From positions 62,001 to 126,000 of the forward strand of contig OZ025649.1 of the NCBI GenBank assembly GCA_964019335.1: a stretch of 64,000 nucleotides of DNA, read 5' to 3'. How positions within the stretch are numbered: position 1 is the first letter of the stretch; each line of letters starts with the position of its first letter. The notes beneath the pieces are model-generated. The model saw nothing but the letters and a program-made list of their open reading frames with translations. It had not been told where the DNA came from and did not search any database. Source of the stretch: Diplonema japonicum (Eukaryota > Euglenozoa > Diplonemea > Diplonemida > Diplonemidae). The position numbers and the translations under genes are program-made. Below, piece by piece: positions 44,501 through 54,099 of the stretch.

Positions 44501-45531
44501 TCAATGCTATGAACGATGCTCCCACTTACGCAGAAGGCCCACCTGCTGTTGCTGTGGTGATGAATTCAAATAGTTATTCAGGACAGTGGGCCACAAACAT
44601 CAAGGGTGGCCCGATCGATGAAGACCAAAAGGTCACCTTCCGGGTTACTGTTACGCAGCCCTCCCTGTTCGAGGTGCAGCCTGCGGTGAACGCTGCTGGA
44701 GTGCTTACGTTCACACCAGCAACCGGTGCGAAGGGTGAGACTACCGCTGTAGTGATCGCAGAAGATTCTGACGGTGCAACGAGCGTGCCACGGTCAATCA
44801 GGATCGTAGTTAGCCCCTCACCGCCCACGTTGATTAGGGCTGTTCTCAACCAAGAATTCAGCAGCTTCTCGTATGCGAAGTTCAAGACCACTGTAGCTGA
44901 GGCACTCCAGGTCCCTGAAACACGTGTTTTAGTTACTGGTATCGAGCCCGGGTCTGTGGTTGTGGACTTCATGTTCGCAGAGAAAGAAGACACCGCCACG
45001 AGCAGTCCTTCTTCAAAGACTCTAACAGACAGCTTTTTGGCGATGGTTAAGAACGGTGCTTTCAGAACGGAGCTAGCTCTACTTGAAGCGTATCCGAGAA
45101 CTAATGTGTCACAACCTCCTAACTCGGCAAGCAGCGGGGGGTTGGATGATGCGTACGTGGCTGTGATTGTGGTGGTGGTGGTAGTGACGTTGTGTGCAGC
45201 AGCGGGCGTAGCGTTCGCGTGCTACAGAAGGAAAGCGAGCAAAGACGCTAGAATGGAGAATGAAGCATCTTCGGCTGCAGCATCCATTCAGGCATCTGGA
45301 AATCTGCCTGTCATGAAGTCATGCCCCCTGCCAGACACTTTACCAGATGTGCAGGAGAATCCCCTTCAGGGTGTCTTCACGTATCCCTCCACATCTGCAC
45401 GCACCCAGACTACTATTATGAACCAGTCCAGCCAGTACCCCTATCCTAACGAGGAGGCCGAGTCAGAGTACACCGACTCCGTCATCATCTACCCTGAGTC
45501 GCCGGAGGTGCGCGGCGCATCACTTGGGTAG
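38593..45531 (+). CDS. giant type I surface protein with about 17 cadherin-like repeats
   Basis: Four exons (38593-39457, 39498-43209, 43244-43676, 43720-45531), 2273 residues. A signal peptide (MGVTPVLFVLLTFSV) is followed by about 17 repeats of 110-130 residues. Each opens with a VNDPPSF or VNDAPSF motif and a V-x-ED-x-G stretch, then W...I..GP..E..Q...F and a G-LTF...A-G-ATV...DDGG core. This is the Asn-Asp-x-Pro type seen in cadherin-like tandem repeats, usually calcium-stabilised and used in adhesion. Two introns interrupt repeats 13-14 and splicing rebuilds them exactly. After the repeats come a ferredoxin/SEA-like domain (FKTTVAEALQVPETRVLV, GSVVVDFMF), one transmembrane helix (about 2149-2173) and a short tail with Tyr and Pro motifs. 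A cell-surface adhesin is inferred. Confidence 0.85.
39458..39497 (+). other. cadherin-like gene intron 1 (40 nt)
   Basis: GTATGA to ACCTATAG, phase 1. Of the two AGs only 39497 keeps frame, giving SG-GTTNGGLNTAQPATFVIT and completing a repeat. Confidence 0.9.
43210..43243 (+). other. cadherin-like gene intron 2 (34 nt)
   Basis: GTATGA to GCACACACAG, phase 2. Splicing gives SAWASM-ITAGPFEDDTQVV, the standard repeat pattern. Confidence 0.95.
43677..43719 (+). other. cadherin-like gene intron 3 (43 nt)
   Basis: GTATGA to CAACACAG, phase 0. Splicing gives VTGDL-CFSLAENVFGVVT. The intron holds an ACATAAC-rich stretch before the acceptor. Confidence 0.95.
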
Positions 45532-45815
45532 GTTTCGTGAGTTTTTGTTCTTTTGTTTTTTAGGCGATCCTGTCACATACTGCAGGTTCCCTTCAAAGAC
45601 ATCTTTTTTTTATACTTTTTCTGTTTTCGTTCTCTTATCCTTTTCCCGTTGTCATTTTGTTAGATTGTTAGAAACATTATTTAGTATTATAGAGATAACA
45701 CCCTCCCTGCCCTGCCACACCCTCCCTGCCCTGCCCCGTTGTTAGAGTTATTAGCCGTTTTTATTTACCTTCCAACGCCTTCTTTCATTGCCCACAGGTT
45801 ATTCCTACATAATTG
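45532..45815 (+). promoter_or_regulatory. intergenic pyrimidine-rich stretch with acceptor
   Basis: No gene is seen. The stretch holds a T-rich run, a direct repeat of CACCCTCCCTGCCCTGCC (about 45700-45735) and a TTGCCCACAG acceptor ending at 45797, 18 nt before the next ATG. Confidence 0.6.
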
Positions 45816-48800
45816 ATGTCATTGCGAGCAGGCGATGTGCTGCTGTCCCCCGAAGTGGTAGGACACATCGTTACATGGCTGCCTGTTAAGGACGTCAAGG
45901 TGTGCGAGCTGACGTGTAAACAAAGCAACGTGGTTAGAGGGCAGCACGGGGCATGGGGTGAGCTTCTGTCAAGGGACGAAGCGCTTGTTGGTGAGTCAAG
46001 TTGGTACTCAAAAAACGTGCTTGTTCCACACGATGCGTACCTCTACCGAAGAACAGGCAAAGTGCCTCCCATGTGGTGGGCACACACTATCGCTAGTACA
46101 GCAGGCGTCTTTTGGCGCAATCTGACCCACACCACCCTGCTCACAAGGCTCTTCTGGCGCCAGACCAATCCCTACGCCCCTGGCACACCCAGCCTTTCAG
46201 ACAACCCTAGAAACCTTCGTCGTATGACTCTAACCCAAAAGATTTCGGGTGTCCCCTTACTTCTTATTGCCCTCCCTTTCATACTCCTCTACAATGTTGG
46301 TGTCACTCTCTCGAAACATCTTAAATCTGCAGCGGACGGGCTGTGTTCTAAAGCGAAAACTCTGCACACGAGTGCAACTACAACATACCACAAAGCATGC
46401 ACTGCTGTTATGGCGCGCTACCAAGCCTATGCCGCAGAGCCCAGTATCAGGTTTAAGACGGCTGCAGCACGGTACTTCAGATTGCTGAAGGCAAAACTGG
46501 CCTCCATTTGTGATAACATCAAAGTGCGTGTTCGCAAGGTGAAAGATAGGGGTTTGGAGGCCTTCCAGGAATATGTAAAGAGCCCGTTGCAAAGAGGCAT
46601 GTCCCATGTTCGCAAGACAGGCGCTGCTTGTCAGGCGAAGAACAAAGCGCTGTTTGGTGTGGTACGCAGTGCAGTCAGAAACTACCACCAGACCTATATC
46701 GGAAGGCCCTGTGCTAGGTTCAGCGCAGCAGTAACACAGATGAAAGTAAAACTGGTCTCCGTTTGTGACGCCCTCAAGGCGCGTGTTAGCAAGGTGAAAG
46801 ATAAGGGATTGGAAACCTTTCAGAATTACGTAAAGAGCCCGATGCGAAGAGGCATGTCCCATGTTCGCAAGACAGGCGCTGCTTGTCAGGCGAAGAGCAT
46901 AGCACTGTTTGGTGTAGTAAAGGCCAACCTGAAAGCGCTTGGTGTGATACTCATTCGCTTTCGGGTGAAGGCAGTTGTGAAGTTTTCAGCTGTGTGGCAT
47001 GAAATCAAGATAATCGGAGGCAAGTGCTTGGTTGTACTTGAGAAGATAGCACGTGTTGTGAACCAACGAGTGTTTGAGCCATTTGTGAAGCAACCCTTCA
47101 AGATGGCTGAGGAGCGCGTGCGGTGGGCAGCACTTCGTTTGGGTCTCAAGGTGAAGACGCTCAGCAAGAAGGCGATCAAGTCCTTCAAAACCGCAGGAGT
47201 GGTATACTTTGCGAAACTCAAAGAACCCCTTCGTAGCACATGCACAGACATCGAACATCGGTGCACGAAGGCAAAGATGTGGTTGCAAAGCAAGTGGTGC
47301 GCCGCACATGGGGCTCGACGCCTACTTGAGACGTTCGCTACTTGGAAAATCAGAATGACCACTTTCTACAAGAACCATGTGTTGGATAAATTCCTTCGCC
47401 TCAAAAATAGGATCTCACAAATGTGTGGCAACTACGTCACGCAGCCTTGCAAGAGGTGCAAGGAGGCACTTGTTAAAAAGTGGGATTTACTTTGTGAGAA
47501 GCTAAGCATTGCATACAACATAGTGCGCAATGCAGCCAGAAACTACTACCGGACCTATATCGGAGGGCCCTGTGCTAGGTTCAGCGCAGCAGTAACACGG
47601 ATGAAGGTAAAACTGGTCTCCGTTTGTGACGCCATCAAGGCACGTGTTAGCAGAGTGAAAGATAAGGGATTGGAAACCTTCCAGAAATACGTAAAGATCC
47701 CGCTGCAAAGAGGCATGTCCCGTGTTGGTAAGGTACGCGCTGCTTGTCAGGCGAAGAGCGAAGCCGAGTTTGGTGTAGTAAAGGCCAACCTGAAGGTGCT
47801 TGGTAAGATCCTCATGCGATTAAAGAAGAAGGCAGCTGTGAAGTTTTCAGCTGTGTGGCATGTAGTCAAAGTTATCGGAGGCAAGTGTTTAGTTGTACTT
47901 GAGAAGACAGAACGTGTTGTGAACCATGTGGCCGGCGCTGTGGTGTGGGAACTGCGTAACAAGAAGGTCATCATGTTCGTTAGAATCCAGGAAACCTGTG
48001 AACAAACCCGCGAAAGCGCAAGGAAGCTGAAGCGTCGCAGCTACTTGTGGTACTACAACGAGCAGGCACTATGCATTGAAGAGGCTGTTCATCTCGAGCA
48101 CTACAACCTAGGCCACATAGGGGGTTTACTTAAGGTGTCACTGAAGGGCACGTATGCACAACTCAAGGGACTTGATATGGGCGTTATGCCCAACGGTCCT
48201 CTACCTGTCATAGTCTTCGACCGCTCTGCGAGCATGGGGCTGTGGTGCCACGCTGCTCTGAAGAACGCGCTGCCCCAAGCATTCTCCGAACTTGGCTACG
48301 CACCCTCCCAGAGGGTTATAGTTCTTGCCTTCAACAGCGCCCTGGAGGTTTACGACACACGCCTCTCACAGCTCGCTAACCTTAACATCACAGCACAAGG
48401 TGGGACTTGTATTTTCGATGCACTGCAGTACCTGACCCGCATCATCGCCAACCACGACGATCTGAAGACCCCGCTCAATGTACTGGTTGTGTCTGACGGG
48501 CAGGTAGCTGACAAGGATAGGGCTGTTGCCTACACACGTGACACTGTCTCTGCTAACTGTGACCGCAGTGTGAATGTGGGCCTGCTACGCATCAAAACAC
48601 GCGACGACGACAACCCCGACACTCGCGCGATGGCGTGCATAGGTGCCTTCAGCACCACGGGCAGGACAGGAGTCATCGACGTGGACTTGCGTGACGAACT
48701 GCCAGGCAGTGAGCACGGTGTCGCCCTCGTCCGCAGAGCTGTCGTGGGGTCTCTCAAGCACAGCTCGGCAATGTCTACCACACTCACCGTGGATGGTGGG

Positions 48801-51083
48801 GCGGCGCCGTTACCGTCCGTTAACGCACAGAAAACAATCACTGTAAGCACCGCACATGCGAGTTATGTGTATGTTGCACAGAGCAGCATGACAGAGGCCA
48901 CAGTTGGTGGCATCGTATGCAGTGTCCAAGAAATGGGAAGGCCCCACACTGAGGAAGTGCTGCATGGGTCATTGGAATGTCTGGAGAACCAACTCAAGAT
49001 ATGGCAGGTTGTGGGGATATGCGATGACCGTACCATTGTCAACGAAGTGCAGCAGAGGATCGTGAAATGGCTCATGGCGCTGAAGCAGATCATGTACGAG
49101 ACCCCTGCAGAGGAGCTGCGTGTGAGCACCAGGGACAGAGTGAAGAAGCTGTTGACCGAGTACGAAAAGCGAAAGAAGTCTGTCTGCGTTAGGCTTTTAC
49201 AAATGTCGACTGCTGACTGTGTCTCAGCGTTAAACAGCGCACAACAAGCTGACTATTTGCGAACGTCTGTGACAAAGCAAACGAAGAAGCTCGCCTGCAG
49301 GGCAAAACACAAGGATGAGGAGCTCGGCTTCGACGACCTGTGCAAGAGGGTCGTATCCAACGTGTTGGCGCTGGAGTTTCCAGAGGAAGATAGGGCAGAG
49401 GACGTGTCGTTCTATTCGCAAACGTCGATGTGTGAGGTGCTGCAGGCAGTGGAGGAGGTCGTGCACGTGGCTGACGACATTCTTTCAGACGACCTTCTGA
49501 AGATCGTTGGTGGGCTGGGTGTTCCATACTGTGCCCACGTCGCTGAGTACCCTGACCCTTGGCGCTACCGCATCACAGAGATGTACACAGGCATGCTCAT
49601 CAACGAGTCGGATCTGTGGACGGCACACAGGCAGGGCGGCGGTGTTCCCCTTGAGTGCCCAGGAAGACAAGGCTCCTTAATCACGGGAGTAATTCCTCTA
49701 AACAAAGGAAAGGCTATGGAGTTTTATAATCGCAAGATGACGGACCTAGCAGAGCTTCAGGCAGCAGTCTGCATGAGGAGGAAGATGGCTAGAGTGTCGG
49801 GAGACATCATCGCAAGAGAAGCAGCTGGGGTGCTGTACTGCGTGGAGCAAATGGGCATCGCAGGGGCCCGTCATACCAATGAGCTCGAGGTTACTGCTGA
49901 CCTGATGAACAGCATGGCGCACAAGCTGCACCACAGCACTGCACTGACAGACCTCACTTTGCGCCTGCGGAGCGCAGCTGACATCAGGACTCTCCTAATT
50001 GGGATAAATGACATATCGGGTATCCTGAAGCCTGCGATGTGCCTCATAAGGGGGTGCATCGAGAGAAGCAGGCCACAGGACAGGATGACGGCAGCGCACA
50101 GCAGAGCCTTGTACGAGTTCGGTAGTTACCACGCAGCGAGGGAAGCCTTCCACGGGCTTGCAAGCAGGGAGCAGGAGCTACATCGAGTGCTGGATATTAA
50201 CTTCTACGCAGAGAACGAGTTGCGTGTTGACCATCTGAAGCAGTACGTGGGACAGCTTCAATGGGTCCCGAACATGGAACATGTGGCTGCTTTGTTCAGG
50301 GCTGCGAGGTTACCCCCTCTGGTGACGCCTGATAGGCTTGTGTCTCTGCCGTCCGTCACTCTGCACGAGACCTTCGGGTTTGAGGAGGGCTTCGACATGG
50401 ACACCTACAAGGCAGGTGTGGTGGTCATGAGCCTCATGAGCGCAAAGGAACAGGACCGCGTGAAGGATAACGTCTGCTTGACCCCCCAGTTCACAGACAT
50501 GGCCGACGTGTGGAGGTACTTGACTGACGTGAGGAGCAAGATCTTCAAGAAGCACAAGGACGAGGCAGAGCGCCGCCTGATAGAAACGCTGAGGAACAAA
50601 GCCAGCAACGCAAAGCTGATAGAGATGGTGAAGTGCTCCGTGGCAAGCTTTGCTGAATTGTTGCAAACAGACGCGAAGCGCGAAGAGCTCCCGCGGCTGT
50701 TGAGGATGCTGGCAGGCAAGAACGCCAACGTTGTGGCGCACGGAGTACAGAAGCTACACATCCTGCTGACGGGGGTGGACAGTGAGGGGAAGGCATACGG
50801 CATCACGCCCTGCAGGCATATCATGAAACACAAGAACAGTGCAGTGCGCTTGGCATCAAAGGAGTACTGGGAAGACCTCCTCAAGACACACAGCGTGCAG
50901 ATCATGAAGGGCTACAGGTACAGGCAGGACACCCCCAACAGGCACTCCCATGGGAATGACAAAATGTCCTTCTGGGCCTTGGGTTACCCATCACTGGATG
51001 TGATGCAGGAGCTTAACCCAGCTGGCTATAAAGAATACGTTACTGCTCATACCGACTGCTGCGGCTTCCGCAGGAGGTCGTGA
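45816..51083 (+). CDS. F-box-like, helical-repeat and VWA-domain protein
   Basis: 1755 residues in one exon; the ATG at 45816 is the first after the acceptor. The N-terminus (LLSPEVVGHIVTWLPVKDVKVCELTC) looks like an F-box, the adaptor fold of SCF ubiquitin ligases. Residues about 225-705 are basic amphipathic helical repeats (VKDKGLETFQNYVKSPMRRG, GMSHVRKTGAACQAKS), flanked by a hydrophobic stretch near 150-170 (VPLLLIALPFILLYNVGVTL). A von Willebrand A domain follows (about 790-950) with an intact metal site: DRSAS at 802, the GGT loop and VVSDGQ. The long C-terminal part (about 1000-1755) includes GVPYCAHVAEYPDPWRYRIT and GSLITGVIPLNKGKAMEFYN, which look like a conserved but unnamed domain. 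A role in ubiquitin-linked or membrane scaffolding is only a guess. Confidence 0.75.
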   Translation: MSLRAGDVLLSPEVVGHIVTWLPVKDVKVCELTCKQSNVVRGQHGAWGELLSRDEALVGESSWYSKNVLVPHDAYLYRRTGKVPPMWWAHTIASTAGVFWRNLTHTTLLTRLFWRQTNPYAPGTPSLSDNPRNLRRMTLTQKISGVPLLLIALPFILLYNVGVTLSKHLKSAADGLCSKAKTLHTSATTTYHKACTAVMARYQAYAAEPSIRFKTAAARYFRLLKAKLASICDNIKVRVRKVKDRGLEAFQEYVKSPLQRGMSHVRKTGAACQAKNKALFGVVRSAVRNYHQTYIGRPCARFSAAVTQMKVKLVSVCDALKARVSKVKDKGLETFQNYVKSPMRRGMSHVRKTGAACQAKSIALFGVVKANLKALGVILIRFRVKAVVKFSAVWHEIKIIGGKCLVVLEKIARVVNQRVFEPFVKQPFKMAEERVRWAALRLGLKVKTLSKKAIKSFKTAGVVYFAKLKEPLRSTCTDIEHRCTKAKMWLQSKWCAAHGARRLLETFATWKIRMTTFYKNHVLDKFLRLKNRISQMCGNYVTQPCKRCKEALVKKWDLLCEKLSIAYNIVRNAARNYYRTYIGGPCARFSAAVTRMKVKLVSVCDAIKARVSRVKDKGLETFQKYVKIPLQRGMSRVGKVRAACQAKSEAEFGVVKANLKVLGKILMRLKKKAAVKFSAVWHVVKVIGGKCLVVLEKTERVVNHVAGAVVWELRNKKVIMFVRIQETCEQTRESARKLKRRSYLWYYNEQALCIEEAVHLEHYNLGHIGGLLKVSLKGTYAQLKGLDMGVMPNGPLPVIVFDRSASMGLWCHAALKNALPQAFSELGYAPSQRVIVLAFNSALEVYDTRLSQLANLNITAQGGTCIFDALQYLTRIIANHDDLKTPLNVLVVSDGQVADKDRAVAYTRDTVSANCDRSVNVGLLRIKTRDDDNPDTRAMACIGAFSTTGRTGVIDVDLRDELPGSEHGVALVRRAVVGSLKHSSAMSTTLTVDGGAAPLPSVNAQKTITVSTAHASYVYVAQSSMTEATVGGIVCSVQEMGRPHTEEVLHGSLECLENQLKIWQVVGICDDRTIVNEVQQRIVKWLMALKQIMYETPAEELRVSTRDRVKKLLTEYEKRKKSVCVRLLQMSTADCVSALNSAQQADYLRTSVTKQTKKLACRAKHKDEELGFDDLCKRVVSNVLALEFPEEDRAEDVSFYSQTSMCEVLQAVEEVVHVADDILSDDLLKIVGGLGVPYCAHVAEYPDPWRYRITEMYTGMLINESDLWTAHRQGGGVPLECPGRQGSLITGVIPLNKGKAMEFYNRKMTDLAELQAAVCMRRKMARVSGDIIAREAAGVLYCVEQMGIAGARHTNELEVTADLMNSMAHKLHHSTALTDLTLRLRSAADIRTLLIGINDISGILKPAMCLIRGCIERSRPQDRMTAAHSRALYEFGSYHAAREAFHGLASREQELHRVLDINFYAENELRVDHLKQYVGQLQWVPNMEHVAALFRAARLPPLVTPDRLVSLPSVTLHETFGFEEGFDMDTYKAGVVVMSLMSAKEQDRVKDNVCLTPQFTDMADVWRYLTDVRSKIFKKHKDEAERRLIETLRNKASNAKLIEMVKCSVASFAELLQTDAKREELPRLLRMLAGKNANVVAHGVQKLHILLTGVDSEGKAYGITPCRHIMKHKNSAVRLASKEYWEDLLKTHSVQIMKGYRYRQDTPNRHSHGNDKMSFWALGYPSLDVMQELNPAGYKEYVTAHTDCCGFRRRS
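46488..47935 (+). repeat. three-copy intragenic repeat in the VWA gene
   Basis: Copies begin at about 46488, 46740 and 47590 and share long identical runs, for example around GGCATGTCCCATGTTCGCAA and CCTATATCGGA. The third is separated from the others by about 500 nt. All are in frame. Confidence 0.85.
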
Positions 51084-51247
51084 GGGATCCCCTCCCTCCC
51101 CCTTTTTTTTATCTTCCTCTCTCTTTATGTTTGATTTTTGAACATATGCCGCCCCTTTACACCTTTCTCTTAACAAAACTACTCAATTTCGTAGGAGTAA
51201 CAAAAAAAGAAAAAAAAAGAGCAGTGTGCCACGTGCACAAACAAATA

Positions 51248-51293
<46 letters not shown>

Positions 51294-51448
51294 CAATCTT
51301 TTTAACCTCAATGAGCCTCCCTAGCATTGGTTCTTGGGGTGGGGGGGTATTTTTTTTTTAATATCTCCTTCCTCGAATTGTTCTCTCCCTTAGCTATTTG
51401 GCATTTGCAACAACAGCGTCCTGCTGATGAAACGCACGACAGGTAGAC
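51084..51448 (+). other. gene-free stretch with A42 tract
   Basis: There is no convincing gene. It contains T-rich runs after the stop, an unbroken A tract at 51250-51291, a G/T run and an acceptor-like TTCTCTCCCTTAG ending at 51393 ahead of the small gene at 51449. Confidence 0.7.
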
Positions 51449-51829
51449 ATGGAGACACTCCTGGAGTTGTCGGACTCGAAGTGCAGCGCGCTGCTTGCGT
51501 TGATCTCGGCACACGGGGCGGCTGATGAAACATTTGCAACATATGCTGCTGCAGCACAGGGCGTGGACAGGACTGCCTTCAGAAGGAGGACCTCACGGTT
51601 TGAGCCAGTGTTTGAGTTTGCCACGCTACCTGTGTTCCAAGGTGGTTTCTCTAGGGTGAGAATGAAGATGCGCAAAGCAAACGCAACCACCAGGAGCATG
51701 CCCGTGCTGAAGGCGTTAAACCCACAGGTGCTGGGCATCGTGTCCTTCTCTGCACCCTCTTCACCTCCTCAAGCAAGCAACTCGGCCTTGTACGTGCGCA
51801 GGGCGAGCCACAATGAAAACAACGATTGA
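51449..51829 (+). CDS. small protein of unknown function
   Basis: 126 residues, ATG at 51449 following acceptor-like sites at 51393 and 51442. It has an Ala-rich helical N-terminal half (METLLELSDSKCSALLALIS) and a basic middle (RTAFRRRTSRFEP, RVRMKMRKANATTRS). There is no signal peptide, transmembrane segment or known domain. Codon use resembles the neighbouring genes and contrasts with the homopolymer-rich flanks, which is the main reason for calling it real. It could also be the first exon of a longer gene, though no GTATG donor is seen near the end. Confidence 0.5.
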   Translation: METLLELSDSKCSALLALISAHGAADETFATYAAAAQGVDRTAFRRRTSRFEPVFEFATLPVFQGGFSRVRMKMRKANATTRSMPVLKALNPQVLGIVSFSAPSSPPQASNSALYVRRASHNENND

Positions 51830-52648
51830 AACATTTTAAAAAAGAAAAAAAAGAATGGAAAAAGAAAATAAATATTCCCTAGCCCCAATGCGCAGTCGAA
51901 ATGGCATCTTCCCTCCTTTTTTTTTTTTTTTTTTATATGTTTCTCACCCTCCTTGTTTTTCTTTTCTTTTTTTTTTCTTCTTATCATTGATGAACGGGAA
52001 AGTGCGGAAGGGGGGGAGAAGAAGAAGAAAAAACTGCAGAGGGACGAAAAAAAAAATCTGATTTCCGTCAGAATTCTTTTTTTCTTCTCCTGCTTGGAAA
52101 AAAAAAAAAAAAAAAAAAAAAAATTCCCACGAAGAAAAAGCTGCCACTTATCCGCCACGCCACTAGACCCTAGACCCTGACAAGGGCCGCAGCATCATAC
52201 AACGTCTTTCTTTTTTTTTTTTCTTTTCTCTTCAAGCAGAAGTCTACTTTCCATGGCATTGGGAAGACAGACACCTTTTAACCCTTCTTTTTCTCTCTTT
52301 TTAGAACAAAAGTGTGGCCTATGTAGCAGAAGAACCGAAATACTGCCTTATTCCCCCTGACTGGGTTTTTATTGCTCCTCATGAACAGACAACCTCCCGA
52401 CTCCGACTTTTTTTTTTTTTTTTTTCCAGTTTTTGAGTGAACACCGCAAGTCCTACTCTACTCTACTTGTAATTGTGAATCATCGAAACGAAATTATTCT
52501 TCCCATCAAATCTTTAACTCATTCCTGTTCCCCCCCCCCCTTTTTTTCCCGTTCCTTTTCTCATTGCCTCTATCTCTTTAGTGTTCCAAGTTTGGTCTGA
52601 TTTTGTTTTCTTCTTTTTTTTTTGCTTCTTAAACCACTAGAGAGACAG

Positions 52649-52679
<31 letters not shown>

Positions 52680-52828
52680 CATCCCATTGCAATTTTTATT
52701 TTATTCTATTTTTTTTTAAAGGCAGTGAGCTCCTTTCCCCGCACACTGAGAAGAGATTTATCGAGTTTTTTTTTTTTTAATTCCCCATTTTACCACCTTT
52801 TTTTTTTAAAGAAAAACTTTTGAGGGAA

Positions 52829-52868
<40 letters not shown>

Positions 52869-52936
52869 AAACACCAAAAAGGGAGGCGGGGAAAAAAGAA
52901 AGAAGAAAGAAACTGAAGTATCTGCCCCTCATAGCG
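51830..52936 (+). other. 1.1-kb gene-free stretch rich in A/T homopolymers
   Basis: I see no gene. It holds tracts including A26 (52098-52123), T28 (52652-52679) and A35 (52832-52866), several T/C runs ending in AG, and short unique islands (for example 52305-52400). A small non-coding RNA cannot be excluded, but no tRNA or rRNA signature was found. Confidence 0.65.
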
Positions 52937-54028
52937 ATGGGTGTGGGGACTCTTCTGGCGACACTGCTGAACCCGTCTTCCTTAGGGGAGATGGATGCCG
53001 ATAGTATTTTGAGGAGGGAAGTGGAAACACACATTAGAGTGCTTTCCGGAGAGCTCAATGGGTTCAAGATGATGTCAGCCAACGACAAGGACGCCCTAGG
53101 GGACTTGTACACCAGAAGGAACGCAGACATCGACCGTGCCATAACAGATGTACAAAACTTCTTCCGCCTCTTCAAGAACCGCCATCCTGTCAGGGAGGTT
53201 ATGCGCATAGACAGAGTGACGCTAGGCCATGCGACCTCCATGGGGTACTGCAACATGCATGACTTGCTAATACAGTTCGTGCGTGACTGGGGGACCGATA
53301 ATGACAACGTAAGACGCTCGCACCACGACATTGTGCTTGCGGAGCTAAAGGAGCAGATCAAAGCCAAGCAGCTTAAAAACCCTGCAAACCCGCAGACGAA
53401 CTCTATCCTCATCCCTGGGGACGCGTTGTGCAGGATGTCGTGGGACGTCAGCATGCTGAATGCTTTCCAAGACATCGAGTCGAACGAAGCGTCGCCCCTC
53501 TTCGCAGAGATGGCCTACTTCATGGTCAACTGTGTCGAAGCGCCCTTTGAAGTCATGCCGCATGCTGGTGTTTTTAGTAATCAAGAAACCGTCGCAGGGC
53601 ACTGCCGTCGTGTCATGGTGCCCGGCCCCATGCCATCAGCCCCCCCTCGTGGGCCATTCACCATGACCGTCGGTGCCTTCGAGCAGCTCTACTCAGTTGG
53701 TAGTCCGCGTTATAGACAGTTCGACTTCCTTATCACAAGCTTCTTTCTGGACACGATCCCAGGCCCTGTCACCACCGCCCTCACCATCATATCCAACCTG
53801 CTTGCCCCCAACGGTGTCTGGATCAACTACGGCCCCCTTCTCTATAGGAGCGACTCTTATCCCAAGCTCTCTTGGGAGGAGATCACCGCCCTCCTGCCCT
53901 CGCGCAACCTCACCCTGTTGAAATCTGAACAGACCCTTCATGCAGAGTACTGCGAGAGGACTGAAACCTCGCTGCACCCTACTATTTACAACCCTCGCCT
54001 TCTTGTAGCTATGAAGAATTCGGAGTGA
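52937..54028 (+). CDS. CARNMT1: carnosine N-methyltransferase homologue (N2227 family)
   Basis: 363 residues. The ATG at 52937 follows CCCCTCATAG at 52934; the open frame upstream is only poly-Lys from an A tract. The protein matches the CARNMT1/N2227 family of S-adenosylmethionine methyltransferases, which methylate the histidine of carnosine-like dipeptides or of proteins. Key segments are ILIPGDALCRMSWDVSML (about 156, SAM motif; the usual Gly-rich loop reads GDALCR), TSFFLDTIPGPVTTALTI and APNGVWINYGPLLYRSD (about 290-306), then LSWEEITALLPSRN. The N-terminal helical part with HPVREVMRIDRV is typical. Length is a little shorter than the human enzyme. The real substrate in this organism is unknown. 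Confidence 0.85.
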   Translation: MGVGTLLATLLNPSSLGEMDADSILRREVETHIRVLSGELNGFKMMSANDKDALGDLYTRRNADIDRAITDVQNFFRLFKNRHPVREVMRIDRVTLGHATSMGYCNMHDLLIQFVRDWGTDNDNVRRSHHDIVLAELKEQIKAKQLKNPANPQTNSILIPGDALCRMSWDVSMLNAFQDIESNEASPLFAEMAYFMVNCVEAPFEVMPHAGVFSNQETVAGHCRRVMVPGPMPSAPPRGPFTMTVGAFEQLYSVGSPRYRQFDFLITSFFLDTIPGPVTTALTIISNLLAPNGVWINYGPLLYRSDSYPKLSWEEITALLPSRNLTLLKSEQTLHAEYCERTETSLHPTIYNPRLLVAMKNSE

Positions 54029-54099
54029 GCAACCAAAAAGGCCGTCTGGTACTCGAAGGGGGTCTTTTCCATAGTTTACGATAAATCAACTTTATTCTC

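Noticed and set aside
51250-51291. A42 tract as the tail of a retroposed element
   Set aside because: No element body, target-site duplication or reverse-transcriptase remnant nearby; similar tracts recur in several gaps.
52160-52182. TAGACCC repeated twice, telomere-like
   Set aside because: Only two units in the middle of ordinary gene-bearing DNA.
52820-52936. Poly-Lys N-terminus of the carnosine methyltransferase homologue
   Set aside because: It is translation of an A35 tract with a TTG start, upstream of a plausible acceptor and ATG.
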